In this document: positions 1 to 8,109 of the stretch, in pieces
Layout: each line of letters begins with the position of its first letter
Position numbering within the stretch: position 1 is the first letter of the stretch
NCBI GenBank assembly: GCA_025455015.1
Contig: JALONI010000014.1
Span: 24,558-88,557 of the forward strand
Source: Cyclobacteriaceae bacterium
Lineage (GTDB): Bacteria; Bacteroidota; Bacteroidia; Cytophagales; Cyclobacteriaceae
Length of the DNA: 64,000 bases
Direction: 5' to 3'
Program-made: the position numbers and the translations under genes
The notes under the pieces: model-generated
Database searches by the model: none
What the model saw: only the letters and a program-made list of their open reading frames with translations
What the model was told of the DNA's origin: nothing

Positions 1-1
1 A

Positions 2-346
2 ATGATACCGCCCCAACGAAGATCGGCCGGCCGCGTGGTGTTGGAAATACCCAAGTTTTCGATGGGCACGGGCTATTATTACGTGCTGTACCAGCGCGAC
101 ACATTGGACCAGTTAGCTTTTAATCTCTTGCCGCAGGAATCGCGACTGGCCACCTACACAGCTGCCGAAGTAAAAGAACAGATGGGAGGTGGAAAAAACA
201 TTGCCCCATTTGATGCCCTGACAGCCGAGGCTTTTGCCGATGACCTGAAAAGCAAATACCAGGGCAGACCTCTGTGGAAGTACATGATCATAGCCGCCTT
301 GTTGTTTTTGTTGGCGGAAGTCGCCCTGCTGCGCATGTTGAAATGA
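2..346 (+). CDS. C-terminal fragment of a BatA-like membrane protein (5' partial)
   Basis: The reading frame is open from the window edge, so this is the end of a longer gene and the first Met is probably internal. The visible 114 residues end in one clear transmembrane helix (about residues 93-111, rich in Ala, Leu and Ile) followed by a short basic tail. In Cytophagales a large BatA-domain protein with this kind of C-terminal anchor often precedes a dihydroorotase homologue and DUF4199 genes, which is the order here. The family call rests mainly on that context. The fragment itself has no catalytic motif. Confidence 0.55.
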   Translation: MIPPQRRSAGRVVLEIPKFSMGTGYYYVLYQRDTLDQLAFNLLPQESRLATYTAAEVKEQMGGGKNIAPFDALTAEAFADDLKSKYQGRPLWKYMIIAALLFLLAEVALLRMLK

Positions 347-422
347 AGCCTCAAGGCCCTTTCAGCTACAAAAGAAAAGCCGGATATTTGTTGCGCCTCT
401 GATTGCTACCAACCTGCCGGGA

Positions 423-1685
423 ATGAAAATACTGATCCAATCTGCCCTCCTTCTCGACAAAAAATCTCCGCACCACGGCAAAAAACGAAACGTACTGATC
501 ACCAACGGCCGCATTACCGACATTGGCGACAAAAACTACGCTACCGACCGACTCATTGACGCCACAGGGATGGTGCTAAGCCCCGGCTGGGTAGACATTG
601 GCAGCTACGTAGGCGACCCCGGCCACGAGTACAAAGAAGACCTGACTTCCCTGGCCAAGACCGCGGCAGCCGGAGGCTTTACCGAGGTGGCGGTGTTGCC
701 CAACACTTCGCCCACGGTGCAAACCAAAAATGAGGTGGCTTATCTTCAGCATGGCAACGACAACCGCTTGACGCAACTGCACCCGCTGGCGGCCGTTACC
801 AAGGGAACCAAAGGTGAAGAACTGACCGAGATGCTGGACTTGCACGAGGCGGGCGCAGTGGCTTTTACCGATGGCCTGAAGCCCGTGTGGCATACGGATA
901 TTTTTCTGAAGACACTTCAATACCTGCAAAAAGTAAATGGCCTGTTGATCGATCATCCGTCCGATCCGTGGTTGGCACTGTTTGGGCAAATGCACGAAGG
1001 CATCCAAAGCACCTCGCTGGGCCTTAAGGGCATGCCGCGGTTGGCCGAAGAGGTGGCCCTGGCGCGCAACCTGGAGTTGCTGCACTACGCGGGCGGCCGG
1101 TTGCACGTGCACAAGGTGAGCACCGCCCGCGCGCTGGACCTGATACGCGCAGCCCGCAAAAAAGGGCTGAACGTAACGTGCGATGTAACCACCTACCAAG
1201 CCCTGCTGGACGACTCGCTGCTGGCTGACTTTGACACCCACTACAAAGTATATCCGCCCCTGCGCGAAAAATCCGATCAGGATGCCATCCTCAAGGCCTT
1301 GAAAGACGGCACCATTGACGTGCTAACGACCGGGCACCTGCCTCAAGACGAAGAGAGCAAGATGTTGGAATTTGACCTGGCTGACTTTGGGCTCATCAAC
1401 TTACAAACGGCTGCTTCGCAAATAGCGTCCTTGGCCAACGCCATTGCCCTGGAAGACCTGCTGGAAAAATTGACCGACAAACCCCGCACGTTGCTGGGGT
1501 TACCCTTGGCCACGCTGGCCGAAGATGAAAAGGCAAACCTCACGCTCTTTGCCCCCGAGGCCGAGTGGACATTCACGCACGAAGAAAACTTCTCGAAGTC
1601 GAAAAATGCGCCTTGGCTGGGCCAGCCGCTGAAAGGCCGTGCGGTGGCTGCCTTCAATAACGGCAAGCATGCCATTTATGAGTAG
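423..1685 (+). CDS. Dihydroorotase homologue, metal-site residues missing (PyrC-like)
   Basis: Amidohydrolase-superfamily protein of 420 residues, full length for class I dihydroorotase, which closes carbamoyl-aspartate to dihydroorotate in pyrimidine synthesis. The overall pattern is kept: VDIGSYVGDPG near residue 57, VLPNTSP, an HVHKVST segment and a late TTGHLPQ segment. The catalytic residues are not. The metal-binding HxH is G60-S-Y62, the His before VST is Lys, and the Asp of the usual TDHAPH segment is Gly. This resembles the inactive PyrC'/PyrX proteins that support aspartate transcarbamoylase in some bacteria, so a structural role is more likely than catalysis. It leads a run of overlapping genes into DUF4199. 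Family certain, activity doubtful. Confidence 0.85.
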   Translation: MKILIQSALLLDKKSPHHGKKRNVLITNGRITDIGDKNYATDRLIDATGMVLSPGWVDIGSYVGDPGHEYKEDLTSLAKTAAAGGFTEVAVLPNTSPTVQTKNEVAYLQHGNDNRLTQLHPLAAVTKGTKGEELTEMLDLHEAGAVAFTDGLKPVWHTDIFLKTLQYLQKVNGLLIDHPSDPWLALFGQMHEGIQSTSLGLKGMPRLAEEVALARNLELLHYAGGRLHVHKVSTARALDLIRAARKKGLNVTCDVTTYQALLDDSLLADFDTHYKVYPPLREKSDQDAILKALKDGTIDVLTTGHLPQDEESKMLEFDLADFGLINLQTAASQIASLANAIALEDLLEKLTDKPRTLLGLPLATLAEDEKANLTLFAPEAEWTFTHEENFSKSKNAPWLGQPLKGRAVAAFNNGKHAIYE

Positions 1686-2211
1686 GTGGAAGTCGCCATG
1701 GGTGGTGCTGGGGGTGCGCAACGGGGCCATTGCCGGAGTGTTGGGATTTTTGCTGTGGATGGGATTGTACTGGATGGGGCGGCACCCTTACTTTATCGCA
1801 CTGTTTTTTGACTTCCGCCTCATTCTGTTTGGGTTTTTTATCTACTACACGCTGCGCGAAATCCGCGATGACCACCAGCAGGGCATTTTGTTTTTTTGGC
1901 AGGGGATGATCGCCACGCTGATTTTTACCCTGGTGTATGTGGCAGTGGCCTCGTTGCTTCTGTACGTGTACATGACGGCCGATGATGTGTTTGTGACCGA
2001 GTACATCCGGCTCAAAATTGCCGAACTCAAGTCCTTTCCCCCGGCATTGGTGGAGCAGCTTGGAAAAGAGACCATCGACCGTAATTTGGAAGCCCTTCCG
2101 GCTACTAACCGCACAGACTTGGTACTGATTTACGTGCGTCAAAGCCTCGTCATCAGCTTTTTTTTAAGCCTTATTTTATCAGTAGTTTTGAGACGTCAAC
2201 CCAAAATTTAA
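1678..2211 (+). CDS. DUF4199 family membrane protein
   Basis: Small integral membrane protein of 177 residues with about four hydrophobic helices: two near the N-terminus separated by a short charged turn, one around residues 75-100 and one at the C-terminus. The ATG at 1678 overlaps the end of the dihydroorotase-like gene by 8 bases, which is a better start than upstream in-frame Met codons lying inside that gene. The pattern of a helix pair, then a long soluble stretch with charged residues, then a last helix fits DUF4199, a Bacteroidota family of unknown function. A second DUF4199 gene follows directly. Confidence 0.7.
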   Translation: MSRWKSPWVVLGVRNGAIAGVLGFLLWMGLYWMGRHPYFIALFFDFRLILFGFFIYYTLREIRDDHQQGILFFWQGMIATLIFTLVYVAVASLLLYVYMTADDVFVTEYIRLKIAELKSFPPALVEQLGKETIDRNLEALPATNRTDLVLIYVRQSLVISFFLSLILSVVLRRQPKI

Positions 2212-2229
2212 CCACTAACACCAACCAAC

Positions 2230-2754
2230 ATGGAAGAAAAAGCAACTGTTTCGACCCGCTCTGTAGGCATTCGATACGGAGTTTTTATCGCAGTGATCGG
2301 CATTGTCTTGTTCATTGTTTTCAACATTTTGAAGATCGATCAGTCTGGCCCGGTGGGGTATGCCTCCTATCTGATTTACATTGTCATGATCTACCTGGCG
2401 CACAAGTACTTCAAGGAAAATGGTGACGGGTACATGACCATCGGCCAAGGCATTGGCATCGGATTTTGGATGGGGTTGATTTCGGCTTTGATTTCGGCTC
2501 CGTTCACCTACATTTATTTGAAATTCGTGGACAGCGGCATGATTGAAATGGCCATGGAAAAGCAACGCCAAGGCATGTTGGACAAGGACATGGACCCCGA
2601 GCAAGTGGAGCAAATTATGGAAATGTCCAGCGCCTGGATGACACCCGGTGTGTTTGCCGGTACCGCGTTTGTGTTCGGCATTATCGGCATCCTGATTTTG
2701 GCGATCATCGTTTCGCTTTTCACCAAGAACACCAATCCTGAGCAATCGTATTGA
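2230..2754 (+). CDS. DUF4199 family membrane protein
   Basis: Second DUF4199 protein of 174 residues. Four hydrophobic segments can be read: residues 15-33, 43-60, 74-98 and 138-164. Between the third and fourth lies a charged amphipathic stretch containing EMAMEKQRQGM. A glycine-rich motif (GQGIGIGFWMG) precedes the third helix, as in other DUF4199 members. The start lies 18 bases after the preceding stop. The stop overlaps the following glycosyltransferase start as TGATG, so the pair is probably translationally coupled. Function unknown; paired DUF4199 genes next to a GT2 enzyme suggest an envelope role. Confidence 0.8.
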   Translation: MEEKATVSTRSVGIRYGVFIAVIGIVLFIVFNILKIDQSGPVGYASYLIYIVMIYLAHKYFKENGDGYMTIGQGIGIGFWMGLISALISAPFTYIYLKFVDSGMIEMAMEKQRQGMLDKDMDPEQVEQIMEMSSAWMTPGVFAGTAFVFGIIGILILAIIVSLFTKNTNPEQSY

Positions 2755-3731
2755 TGTTGGACATCTCCGTCATCATTCCCGCCAAAGACGAAGAAGAGTC
2801 TTTACCCGAATTAAGCCAGTGGATAAGCCGTGTGATGCAAACGCACGGCTTTTCCTATGAAGTCATTTTTATCGATGACGGCAGTACCGATGCCACCTGG
2901 GAGGTGATCACCCGGTTACAACAGGAAAACAACGCCATGAAAGGGCTGCGGTTCAACCGCAACTTTGGCAAGTCGGCCGCGCTGCACACGGGCTTTGCGC
3001 TGGCCCGGGGGCGCGTGGTCATCACCATGGATGCCGACCTGCAAGACAGCCCGGATGAAATACCAGAACTGTACCGCCTCATTGCCGAAGAAAAATTTCA
3101 TCTGGTCAGTGGCTGGAAAAAGAAACGGCACGACCCGCTGTCCAAAACCTTTCCTTCCAAATTTTTCAACTACGTGACGCGCAAAATCTCCGGCATTGCG
3201 CTACACGACTTCAATTGCGGCCTGAAAAGCTACGATGCCCGCGTGGTCAAAAACATCTCGGTCTATGGCGAAATGCACCGCTACATTCCCGTCATTGCCA
3301 AGTGGGCGGGCTTTACGCGCATCACCGAAAAAGTAGTGGAACACCGCGAGCGTAAGTATGGTCGTAGCAAGTTTGGGTGGGAGCGCTTTGTGCGCGGCTT
3401 TCTGGACCTGCTCACCATTACATTTATCGGGCGCTTTTCACAGCGGCCCATGCACTTTTTTGGCGCCTGGGGACTGGTGTCGTTTCTGGTGGGCATCGGC
3501 TTCACCGCCAAGCTGCTGTGGGATAAGCTCGACTCGGTGTTTATCTCCAAAATTCCGCTGAAGCGCGATGTGACCGAGCAACCCATTTTTTACCTGGCCC
3601 TGGTAGCGGTGATCCTGGGCGTGCAGTTGTTTTTGACAGGCTTCATGGCCGAGTTGCTCACCCGCCAAACGGTGACCAAAAAGAAGTACTTGGTCATTGA
3701 CAGCGTGGGCGTGAAGCCGTTGGAAAGATGA
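2754..3731 (+). CDS. Family 2 glycosyltransferase with C-terminal membrane helices (ArnC/GtrB/DPM1-like)
   Basis: GT2 enzyme of 325 residues. The N-terminal GT-A domain shows the nucleotide-binding start ISVIIPAKDEEESLPEL, the acidic FIDDGSTDAT motif and the DxD-type MDADLQDSPDE, as in polyprenyl-phosphate mannose/glucose/Ara4N transferases. A basic linker (HRERKYGRSKFGW) typical of that group leads to two C-terminal transmembrane helices (about residues 232-255 and 275-300). It probably loads a sugar onto undecaprenyl phosphate at the inner membrane. ATG 2754 is preferred over the TTG one codon earlier because it overlaps the DUF4199 stop. Confidence 0.88.
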   Translation: MLDISVIIPAKDEEESLPELSQWISRVMQTHGFSYEVIFIDDGSTDATWEVITRLQQENNAMKGLRFNRNFGKSAALHTGFALARGRVVITMDADLQDSPDEIPELYRLIAEEKFHLVSGWKKKRHDPLSKTFPSKFFNYVTRKISGIALHDFNCGLKSYDARVVKNISVYGEMHRYIPVIAKWAGFTRITEKVVEHRERKYGRSKFGWERFVRGFLDLLTITFIGRFSQRPMHFFGAWGLVSFLVGIGFTAKLLWDKLDSVFISKIPLKRDVTEQPIFYLALVAVILGVQLFLTGFMAELLTRQTVTKKKYLVIDSVGVKPLER

Positions 3732-3768
3732 GCGCTGCCCAACGGCCAAGGGGCTTCACATGCCGGGG

Positions 3769-4257
3769 TTACTGCCCCTCTTCTTCGCCTTCCATCACCA
3801 CGTGGTGCTTGGCACACGCAGCATCCAGGTCTTCGCGCCATTGACCTAATAACACTTTTGCCTTGTCCAGGTCTGTATTGGCTTGGGTAATGATGTCGGC
3901 ATCTTGTTTTTCGATGGCTTCCAGAATCAGCTTGAACGCCTCCAGTTGGTCCGCGGCCGCGGCCACATATTCATGGTGGAGGTTGGACACTTCTTCGGTG
4001 GCGGGGTCAATGGACTCCAATATCTCGTAAAAGGCCTCATACCTGGGGATGACCGTGTTGGCTATGGTGTAATACATGATCGAGTCGTTCTCATAATTTT
4101 CGCCACTGACCGAGGCGTAGGCATCCACAGCATCGCTCTCGAGGTCGGCCACCTTGGGCATCTCCACATTGATGTAGTTGATCAGGTCTTTTTGCACGGG
4201 GTCGCCCCCGCAGGCTGCCAAAAAGAGCGGCAGGGAGAGCCAGAAAATTCGTTTCAT
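3769..4257 (-). CDS. Putative lipoprotein of unknown function, mostly helical
   Basis: 162 residues. The N-terminus is a lipoprotein signal: MKRIF, a short hydrophobic run, then LAAC with Cys at residue 16. The remainder is acidic and predicted helical, with repeated Leu/Ala/Glu patterns, and ends in an EGEEEGQ tail. ATG 4257 is chosen because it gives the lipobox; upstream in-frame Met codons do not. A motif resembling TAnnTTTG (TACCTTTC) lies about 30 bases upstream on this strand. It converges with the GT2 gene and diverges from tmRNA. No family could be named; a periplasmic or outer-membrane helical-bundle role is only a guess. Confidence 0.7.
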   Translation of the reverse strand: MKRIFWLSLPLFLAACGGDPVQKDLINYINVEMPKVADLESDAVDAYASVSGENYENDSIMYYTIANTVIPRYEAFYEILESIDPATEEVSNLHHEYVAAAADQLEAFKLILEAIEKQDADIITQANTDLDKAKVLLGQWREDLDAACAKHHVVMEGEEEGQ

Positions 4258-4324
4258 GAAGGGTTCGGTTGGTATGGAGGGAAAGGTAGCAAAGTTTCCA
4301 AAAAACCAAGAACCAAAAATGCCG

Positions 4325-4332
4325 TACTTTTG
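4325..4332 (+). promoter_or_regulatory. Bacteroidota -7 box for tmRNA
   Basis: TACTTTTG matches the Bacteroidota -7 consensus TAnnTTTG. It lies 33 bases before the mature tmRNA 5' end, leaving room for a short leader removed by RNase P. No convincing TTG -33 element is visible. Confidence 0.6.
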
Positions 4333-4364
4333 TAATGCTGACCGGCAGGAAACGCCTGCCGCCC

Positions 4365-4754
4365 GGGGCTGACCGGATTTGACAGGATGTATGGACGTAT
4401 ATGACGCATGCAAGCGCATGAGGGTAGCGCTTTGAACACTGCTCTCAAAAGTTACGTGGCGAAACTACTTACGCCATGGCTGCTTAATCTGACGGTATGT
4501 TAGATTAGCGTATCCCGCTTAAGAAGCGGGAGGCCATCATCGCGCACCTTTTCTGTTTTGCGGGGGGTGCATACGCGGTGTCGTTCAGCAAAACTGGGCC
4601 CGGCTGTGCTGCGCAGCCGTGTCGAGACCACAGTGGCTACGGAAGGTTTTAGGTGGTTGGTGACCTTGGCCTTCCCGACAATGAACATCAACTAAGCATG
4701 TAGACCGTACGCGGTCATCTTCTCTGGACGAGGGTTCGAATCCCTCCAGCTCCA
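4365..4754 (+). ncRNA. ssrA: tmRNA (transfer-messenger RNA)
   Basis: Rescues stalled ribosomes and tags the unfinished peptide for proteolysis. The 5' end GGGGCTGACCGGATTTGACA and the 3' end with GGGTTCGAATCCC followed by CAGCTCC form the tRNA-like domain; GGGGCUG pairs with CAGCUCC over seven positions. The resume frame reads GGC GAA ACT ACT TAC GCC ATG GCT GCT TAA (4458-4487), giving the tag GETTYAMAA after the loaded alanine. The ending AMAA/ALAA is typical of Bacteroidota tags. The terminal CCA is not encoded (ACT follows the acceptor stem), so it must be added. Length is about 390 nt, normal for a one-piece tmRNA. Confidence 0.97.
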
Positions 4755-4759
4755 CTTCA

Positions 4760-4798
4760 CCCTCCGTAGCCCCGCGTCAGCGGGGCGAAGGAGGGTTT
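4760..4798 (+). terminator. Hairpin terminator after tmRNA
   Basis: Two stacked stems, CCCTCC...GGAGGG outside and CCCCGC-gtca-GCGGGG inside, followed by TTT. It starts 6 bases after the tmRNA end. The compact GC palindrome could also be a dispersed repeat element. Confidence 0.6.
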
Positions 4799-4916
4799 AC
4801 TCTGCGAGTTTTTGTGAACCGAGGCGAAAGTTTACATTTTATGTGTGGAAAGGGCCGTAAGCCCATTAGGCTGCAACCCAAAGACGGCATATCCAACCAA
4901 TTGACACACGTCTTCT

Positions 4917-5016
4917 ATGCACTTCGTCTACATCTTGCGGTGTGCGGATGGCACTTTCTACACAGGCTGCACCCGCCACGCAGACGCTGTCGTCAGCGAG
5001 CGCTCGGGGGATCCTA
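4917..5016 (+). pseudogene. Remnant of a GIY-YIG endonuclease-like gene
   Basis: The first 20 or so residues, MHFVYILRCADGTFYTGCT, match the opening beta-strands of UhpB/SLX1-like GIY-YIG proteins (here VYI and YTG). After that the sequence loses the expected Arg-rich helix and runs into the terminator of the neighbouring fasciclin gene. Family members are about 80-100 residues, so at most a third remains. The frame is nominally open further, but the downstream residues are the antisense of the fasciclin gene. It is probably a degraded fragment left beside tmRNA, itself a common integration site. Confidence 0.55.
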
Positions 5017-5048
5017 AAAAAGGGAAGTCCCGTAAGCCGGGACTCCCG
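5016..5048 (-). terminator. Rho-independent terminator of the fasciclin gene
   Basis: On the minus strand GGGAGTCCCG, a 5-base loop and CGGGACTTCCC are followed by TTTTTT. It begins 13 bases after the stop codon of the fasciclin-domain gene. Confidence 0.85.
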
Positions 5049-5060
5049 GATGAGACTTCA

Positions 5061-5495
5061 CTACGCGTGGTCAACCAACACTTTGTCAATTATGTGTATC
5101 ACGCCATTGGAGGCCGCCACATTGGCGGTAGTAACATGTGCCCCGGCAACGGTTACTTTTCCTTGTTGTACATGCACTTTCAGCTTGCGTCCTCCTACCG
5201 TTGTCAGCTCGCTGCCGTCTTTCAGATCAGCCGCCATCAGTTTGCCACTCACCACATGAGCCGTCAGTAACTTGACAAGCTTCTCCTTGCTTTCAGGCTT
5301 CAACAAGGTGTCTACGTCCTTCTGGATCGCTGTAAAGGCAGCATCCGTAGGAGCAAATACCGTAAAAGGACCTTTGCCCTGCAGTGTTTCGACCAGTCCG
5401 GCTGCCGTTACGGCCGCGGCCAGTGTTTTCGCACTTCCCGAGGCAATGGCCACAATGTCTTGCGTAGCGATTGATTTCTCTGTTGTCATTGACAT
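5061..5495 (-). CDS. Fasciclin (FAS1) domain protein
   Basis: A single FAS1 domain fills the 144 residues. The H1 box FTVFAPTDAAF (about residues 44-54) and the H2-like end NGVIHIIDKVL are both clear, with the usual AHVVSGK segment between. FAS1 domains mediate adhesion or protein-protein contacts. No signal peptide or lipobox is visible from this start, so the protein appears cytoplasmic or non-classically exported, which is unusual for the family. The gene has its own terminator and is divergent from a Crp/Fnr-type regulator; a CACCTTTG near-match to the -7 box lies about 65 bases upstream on the minus strand. Confidence 0.9.
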   Translation of the reverse strand: MSMTTEKSIATQDIVAIASGSAKTLAAAVTAAGLVETLQGKGPFTVFAPTDAAFTAIQKDVDTLLKPESKEKLVKLLTAHVVSGKLMAADLKDGSELTTVGGRKLKVHVQQGKVTVAGAHVTTANVAASNGVIHIIDKVLVDHA

Positions 5496-5756
5496 AATAC
5501 GTTGTTTTTAGTTCTTCGCTACTGGCGAACAGGCGTGAAAAAATGTTCACTACGCAGCAAAGGTGCATCACCCGATGCCCTTTGGGCTTACACAATAGGC
5601 CGCGGGATTTACATCTGTTACTGACGCGCTGTGCTACCCTCTTCGTTTTCGCGGTTACCACACCCGGTGGCGGAATCAGCGCATCTCTGGCCGGGTGGGG
5701 CGAACATTATCCCGGCCGGTGGCGTGGGCATAAATCAGGGCAAGCGGGGATTTAAG

Positions 5757-5764
5757 TACCTTTG
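5757..5764 (+). promoter_or_regulatory. Bacteroidota -7 box for the Crp/Fnr-type regulator
   Basis: TACCTTTG matches TAnnTTTG exactly and sits 23 bases before the GTG start, implying a very short leader. This supports the GTG at 5787 over upstream in-frame ATG codons. Confidence 0.6.
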
Positions 5765-5786
5765 CGTTTACCGAAGACTCGCGCAG

Positions 5787-6368
5787 GTGACAGAATCGGA
5801 GATCATTCGAAACATTCAAAAGCACACTGCGCTGAACACGACAGACGCAGCGGTGTTGTTTTCCTTCTTCACCCTGCGCAAGCTGCGCAAGAACGAAACG
5901 CTCATGGCACAGGGCGACACGCCCGCTCTTTTTGTCCTGATCAAAAGTGGTTGCCTGATGACATACCACACCGATGCCAACCGCCAGGTGCACATCATCC
6001 AATTTGGCACCGACATGTGGTGGACGGGCGATCTTTCCGGCTTCACGCAGGGCAAGCCCTCGCAGTACACTGTCAAGGCCATGACAAAGGCGGAGGTGTA
6101 TGCCATTGACCTGCCTCGATTTGACGCCCTGATGCGCGCCCTCCCGGCCCTGGAGCGCTACTTCCGCATCATTTTTCAAAATGCGCTGGTCAGTCACCAA
6201 AAACGCATTGTGCTCAGCTTTGCCGCCACCGCCCGGGAAAAATACCGGGCCTTCCAAAAACAGTTTCCGCGCATGGAACTCATCGTTCCACAAAAATACA
6301 TTGCCTCTTACCTCGGCATTACGCCCGAATTTTTGAGCACCATACGCCACCGAAAAGCAAAATCTTAA
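5787..6368 (+). CDS. Crp/Fnr family transcriptional regulator
   Basis: 193 residues from a GTG start, the usual size for Bacteroidota Crp/Fnr proteins. The N-terminal cyclic-nucleotide-binding-like beta barrel is recognisable from RKNETLMAQGDTPALFVLIKSG to QYTVKAMTKAEVYAI. The C-terminal winged helix is short but contains a helix-turn-helix, PQKYIASYLGITPEFLSTIR. The cAMP-binding Arg-Thr/Ser pair of E. coli CRP is not evident, so the ligand is unknown. The upstream in-frame extension is rejected because the promoter motif lies within it. YceI follows on the same strand 82 bases later and is a likely target or partner. Confidence 0.88.
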   Translation: MTESEIIRNIQKHTALNTTDAAVLFSFFTLRKLRKNETLMAQGDTPALFVLIKSGCLMTYHTDANRQVHIIQFGTDMWWTGDLSGFTQGKPSQYTVKAMTKAEVYAIDLPRFDALMRALPALERYFRIIFQNALVSHQKRIVLSFAATAREKYRAFQKQFPRMELIVPQKYIASYLGITPEFLSTIRHRKAKS

Positions 6369-6384
6369 ACTACTTTAAGATTTT
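6359..6384. terminator. Inverted repeat spanning the end of the Crp/Fnr gene
   Basis: AAAATCTTAAA-ctac-TTTAAGATTTT is a perfect 11-base inverted repeat with a 4-base loop; the TAA stop lies in its left arm. The stem is AT-rich with T runs on both strands. It could be a weak terminator or a regulator-binding palindrome. Confidence 0.4.
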
Positions 6385-6450
6385 GCCGCTGGCCGAACCG
6401 ACCCGGTGCGTTGCCTGTTGTGGAGATAATCAAAAACCAAAAAAGGCAAC

Positions 6451-6975
6451 ATGGCAAAAGCAATTTGGGCACTATACCCCACCCACAGCGAGGTACAATT
6501 CAAGGTAAAGCACCTGATGATCACAAATGTGACCGGACAGTTCAACGTGATCAGCGCTTCCCTTGCGGGCGATGACGAAACCTTCCAGCAGGCGTCCGTC
6601 ACGTTCTCGGCTGATGTACAATCGATCAATACCGCCAATGAGCAGCGCGATGGCCACCTCAAGAGTGCGGACTTCTTCGATGCCACGCAATTTCCCACGC
6701 TGACGTTCGAAGCCGCGGGGTTCAACGCAACATCCGGAAAGGTAAAGGGGAACCTGACCATCAAAGGCATTACCAAGCCCGTGGAGTTGGACGTGGAATT
6801 TTCAGGCGTAAACAAAGATCCGTGGGGAAATCAGAAAGCCGGGTTTTCGATTTCGGGTAAAATCAACCGCACACACTGGGGCCTGAACTGGAATGCGCCC
6901 TTGGAAGCAGGCGGTGTGCTGGTGAGCGAAGAGGTACGCCTGCAAGCCGAAGTGCAATTTGTAAAACAAGCATAA
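6451..6975 (+). CDS. YceI family protein
   Basis: 174 residues spanning the complete YceI lipocalin-like barrel that binds isoprenoid-type lipids in characterised members. Diagnostic segments are present: SEVQFKVKHLMITNVTGQF near the N-terminus, RDGHLKSADFFDATQFPTL in the middle, and GNLTIKGITKPVELDVEF towards the end. There is no signal peptide, so this is the cytoplasmic variant common next to regulators in Bacteroidota. The context, directly after a Crp/Fnr-type regulator and with its own terminator downstream, suggests joint regulation. Ligand unknown. Confidence 0.93.
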   Translation: MAKAIWALYPTHSEVQFKVKHLMITNVTGQFNVISASLAGDDETFQQASVTFSADVQSINTANEQRDGHLKSADFFDATQFPTLTFEAAGFNATSGKVKGNLTIKGITKPVELDVEFSGVNKDPWGNQKAGFSISGKINRTHWGLNWNAPLEAGGVLVSEEVRLQAEVQFVKQA

Positions 6976-7007
6976 ACACACGATTAGGTTAGTTGGGGTT
7001 AGGTAAG

Positions 7008-7034
7008 GGCAGGTCGTGAGGCCTGCCTTTTTTT
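7008..7034 (+). terminator. Rho-independent terminator after yceI
   Basis: GGCAGG and CCTGCC pair around an 8-base loop and are followed by seven T residues. Confidence 0.85.
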
Positions 7035-7068
7035 ATGGCCGCCAATTATTGTTGCTACCTTTAAAACC

Positions 7069-8097
7069 ATGAAGTCCATCACGGTAGCCGATCTGCTCAG
7101 GCTGCGCCATCAGTTGCCGTTGGTTGATGTGCGCGCGCCTGTTGAGTACGGGGCGGGCCACATCCCTCAGGCGTCCAATATCCCCTTGCTCACCGATGAG
7201 CACCGCGCCACGGTGGGCACGGTCTACAAAAAAGAAGGTCAGGCGGCTGCCATCCGCGAAGGGTTTCGGCTGGTAGGCCCGCGCTTGGCCGACATGATCA
7301 GCGACACCGAAACGATTGCACGGCAAGGCGAGCTGATTGTACACTGCTGGCGGGGAGGCATGCGCTCCAACAACTTCGCACAGTTTGCAGAAATGGCCCG
7401 CCTGCAAACCTATGTTTTGCAGGGCGGCTACAAAGCCTATCGCCAATGGGGCCAAACGCTATTCCAGAAACCGTGGCGCCTGGTATTACTCACCGGCTAT
7501 ACGGGCAGCGGGAAAACGGAATTGCTGCACGCCCTAAGAACACACGGCCAACAAGTGCTGGATCTGGAAGCGCTGGCCCGGCACAAAGGGTCTGCCTTTG
7601 GCGGACTGCTCATGCCTCCGCAACCCACCACCGAACAATTTCAAAACGACCTGTTCGAAGCCTTGTACGCCCTGGATGCAACACGACCCATCTGGGTGGA
7701 GGACGAATCCATCGCAATCGGCCAACTGTTCTTGCCGATCGACTTTTGGCAACAGATGAGCCAGAGCCCGCTGGTAGAACTGCACGTGACAAAGGAAAAG
7801 CGCATTGAGCGGCTGGTGCGAGACTATGGCCAGGCCGACAAAACCGAGTTTCTGACCACGATGGCGAAAATCATCAAGCGGTTGGGGGGTCAGCATTTCG
7901 CGGCTGCGCGCGAACATCTGCTGGCCGGCAACATGCCCGCAGTGATGGAACGATTACTCACCTACTACGACAAGGCTTATCATGCAAGCATTGCCAAGCG
8001 CCAAGACCGGGTGATCCTGACGGCCTCGTGGAACGGCCATGCCACACCCGCAGAAATAGATGGCCTGCTTGCGGACGTTCAGAAAAAATTGACTTAG
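7069..8097 (+). CDS. mnmH: tRNA 2-selenouridine synthase
   Basis: MnmH (SelU/YbbB) replaces sulfur by selenium at wobble 2-thiouridine via a geranylated intermediate. The 342 residues contain an N-terminal rhodanese domain (LPLVDVRAPVEYGAGHIP, then the active-site loop VHCWRGGMRS with Cys) and a C-terminal P-loop domain (LLTGYTGSGKTELL). Length and order match the family. A TACCTTTA near-match to the -7 box lies just before the ATG. Whether selenium is available through SelD cannot be told from this window; without it MnmH still geranylates. Confidence 0.95.
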   Translation: MKSITVADLLRLRHQLPLVDVRAPVEYGAGHIPQASNIPLLTDEHRATVGTVYKKEGQAAAIREGFRLVGPRLADMISDTETIARQGELIVHCWRGGMRSNNFAQFAEMARLQTYVLQGGYKAYRQWGQTLFQKPWRLVLLTGYTGSGKTELLHALRTHGQQVLDLEALARHKGSAFGGLLMPPQPTTEQFQNDLFEALYALDATRPIWVEDESIAIGQLFLPIDFWQQMSQSPLVELHVTKEKRIERLVRDYGQADKTEFLTTMAKIIKRLGGQHFAAAREHLLAGNMPAVMERLLTYYDKAYHASIAKRQDRVILTASWNGHATPAEIDGLLADVQKKLT

Positions 8098-8109
8098 ACG
8101 CACAAAAAA

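Noticed and set aside
4733..4754. A separate tRNA-like 3' end (GGGTTCGAATCCC)
   Set aside because: This is the T-arm and acceptor of tmRNA; it pairs with the tmRNA 5' end, and no independent tRNA fits.
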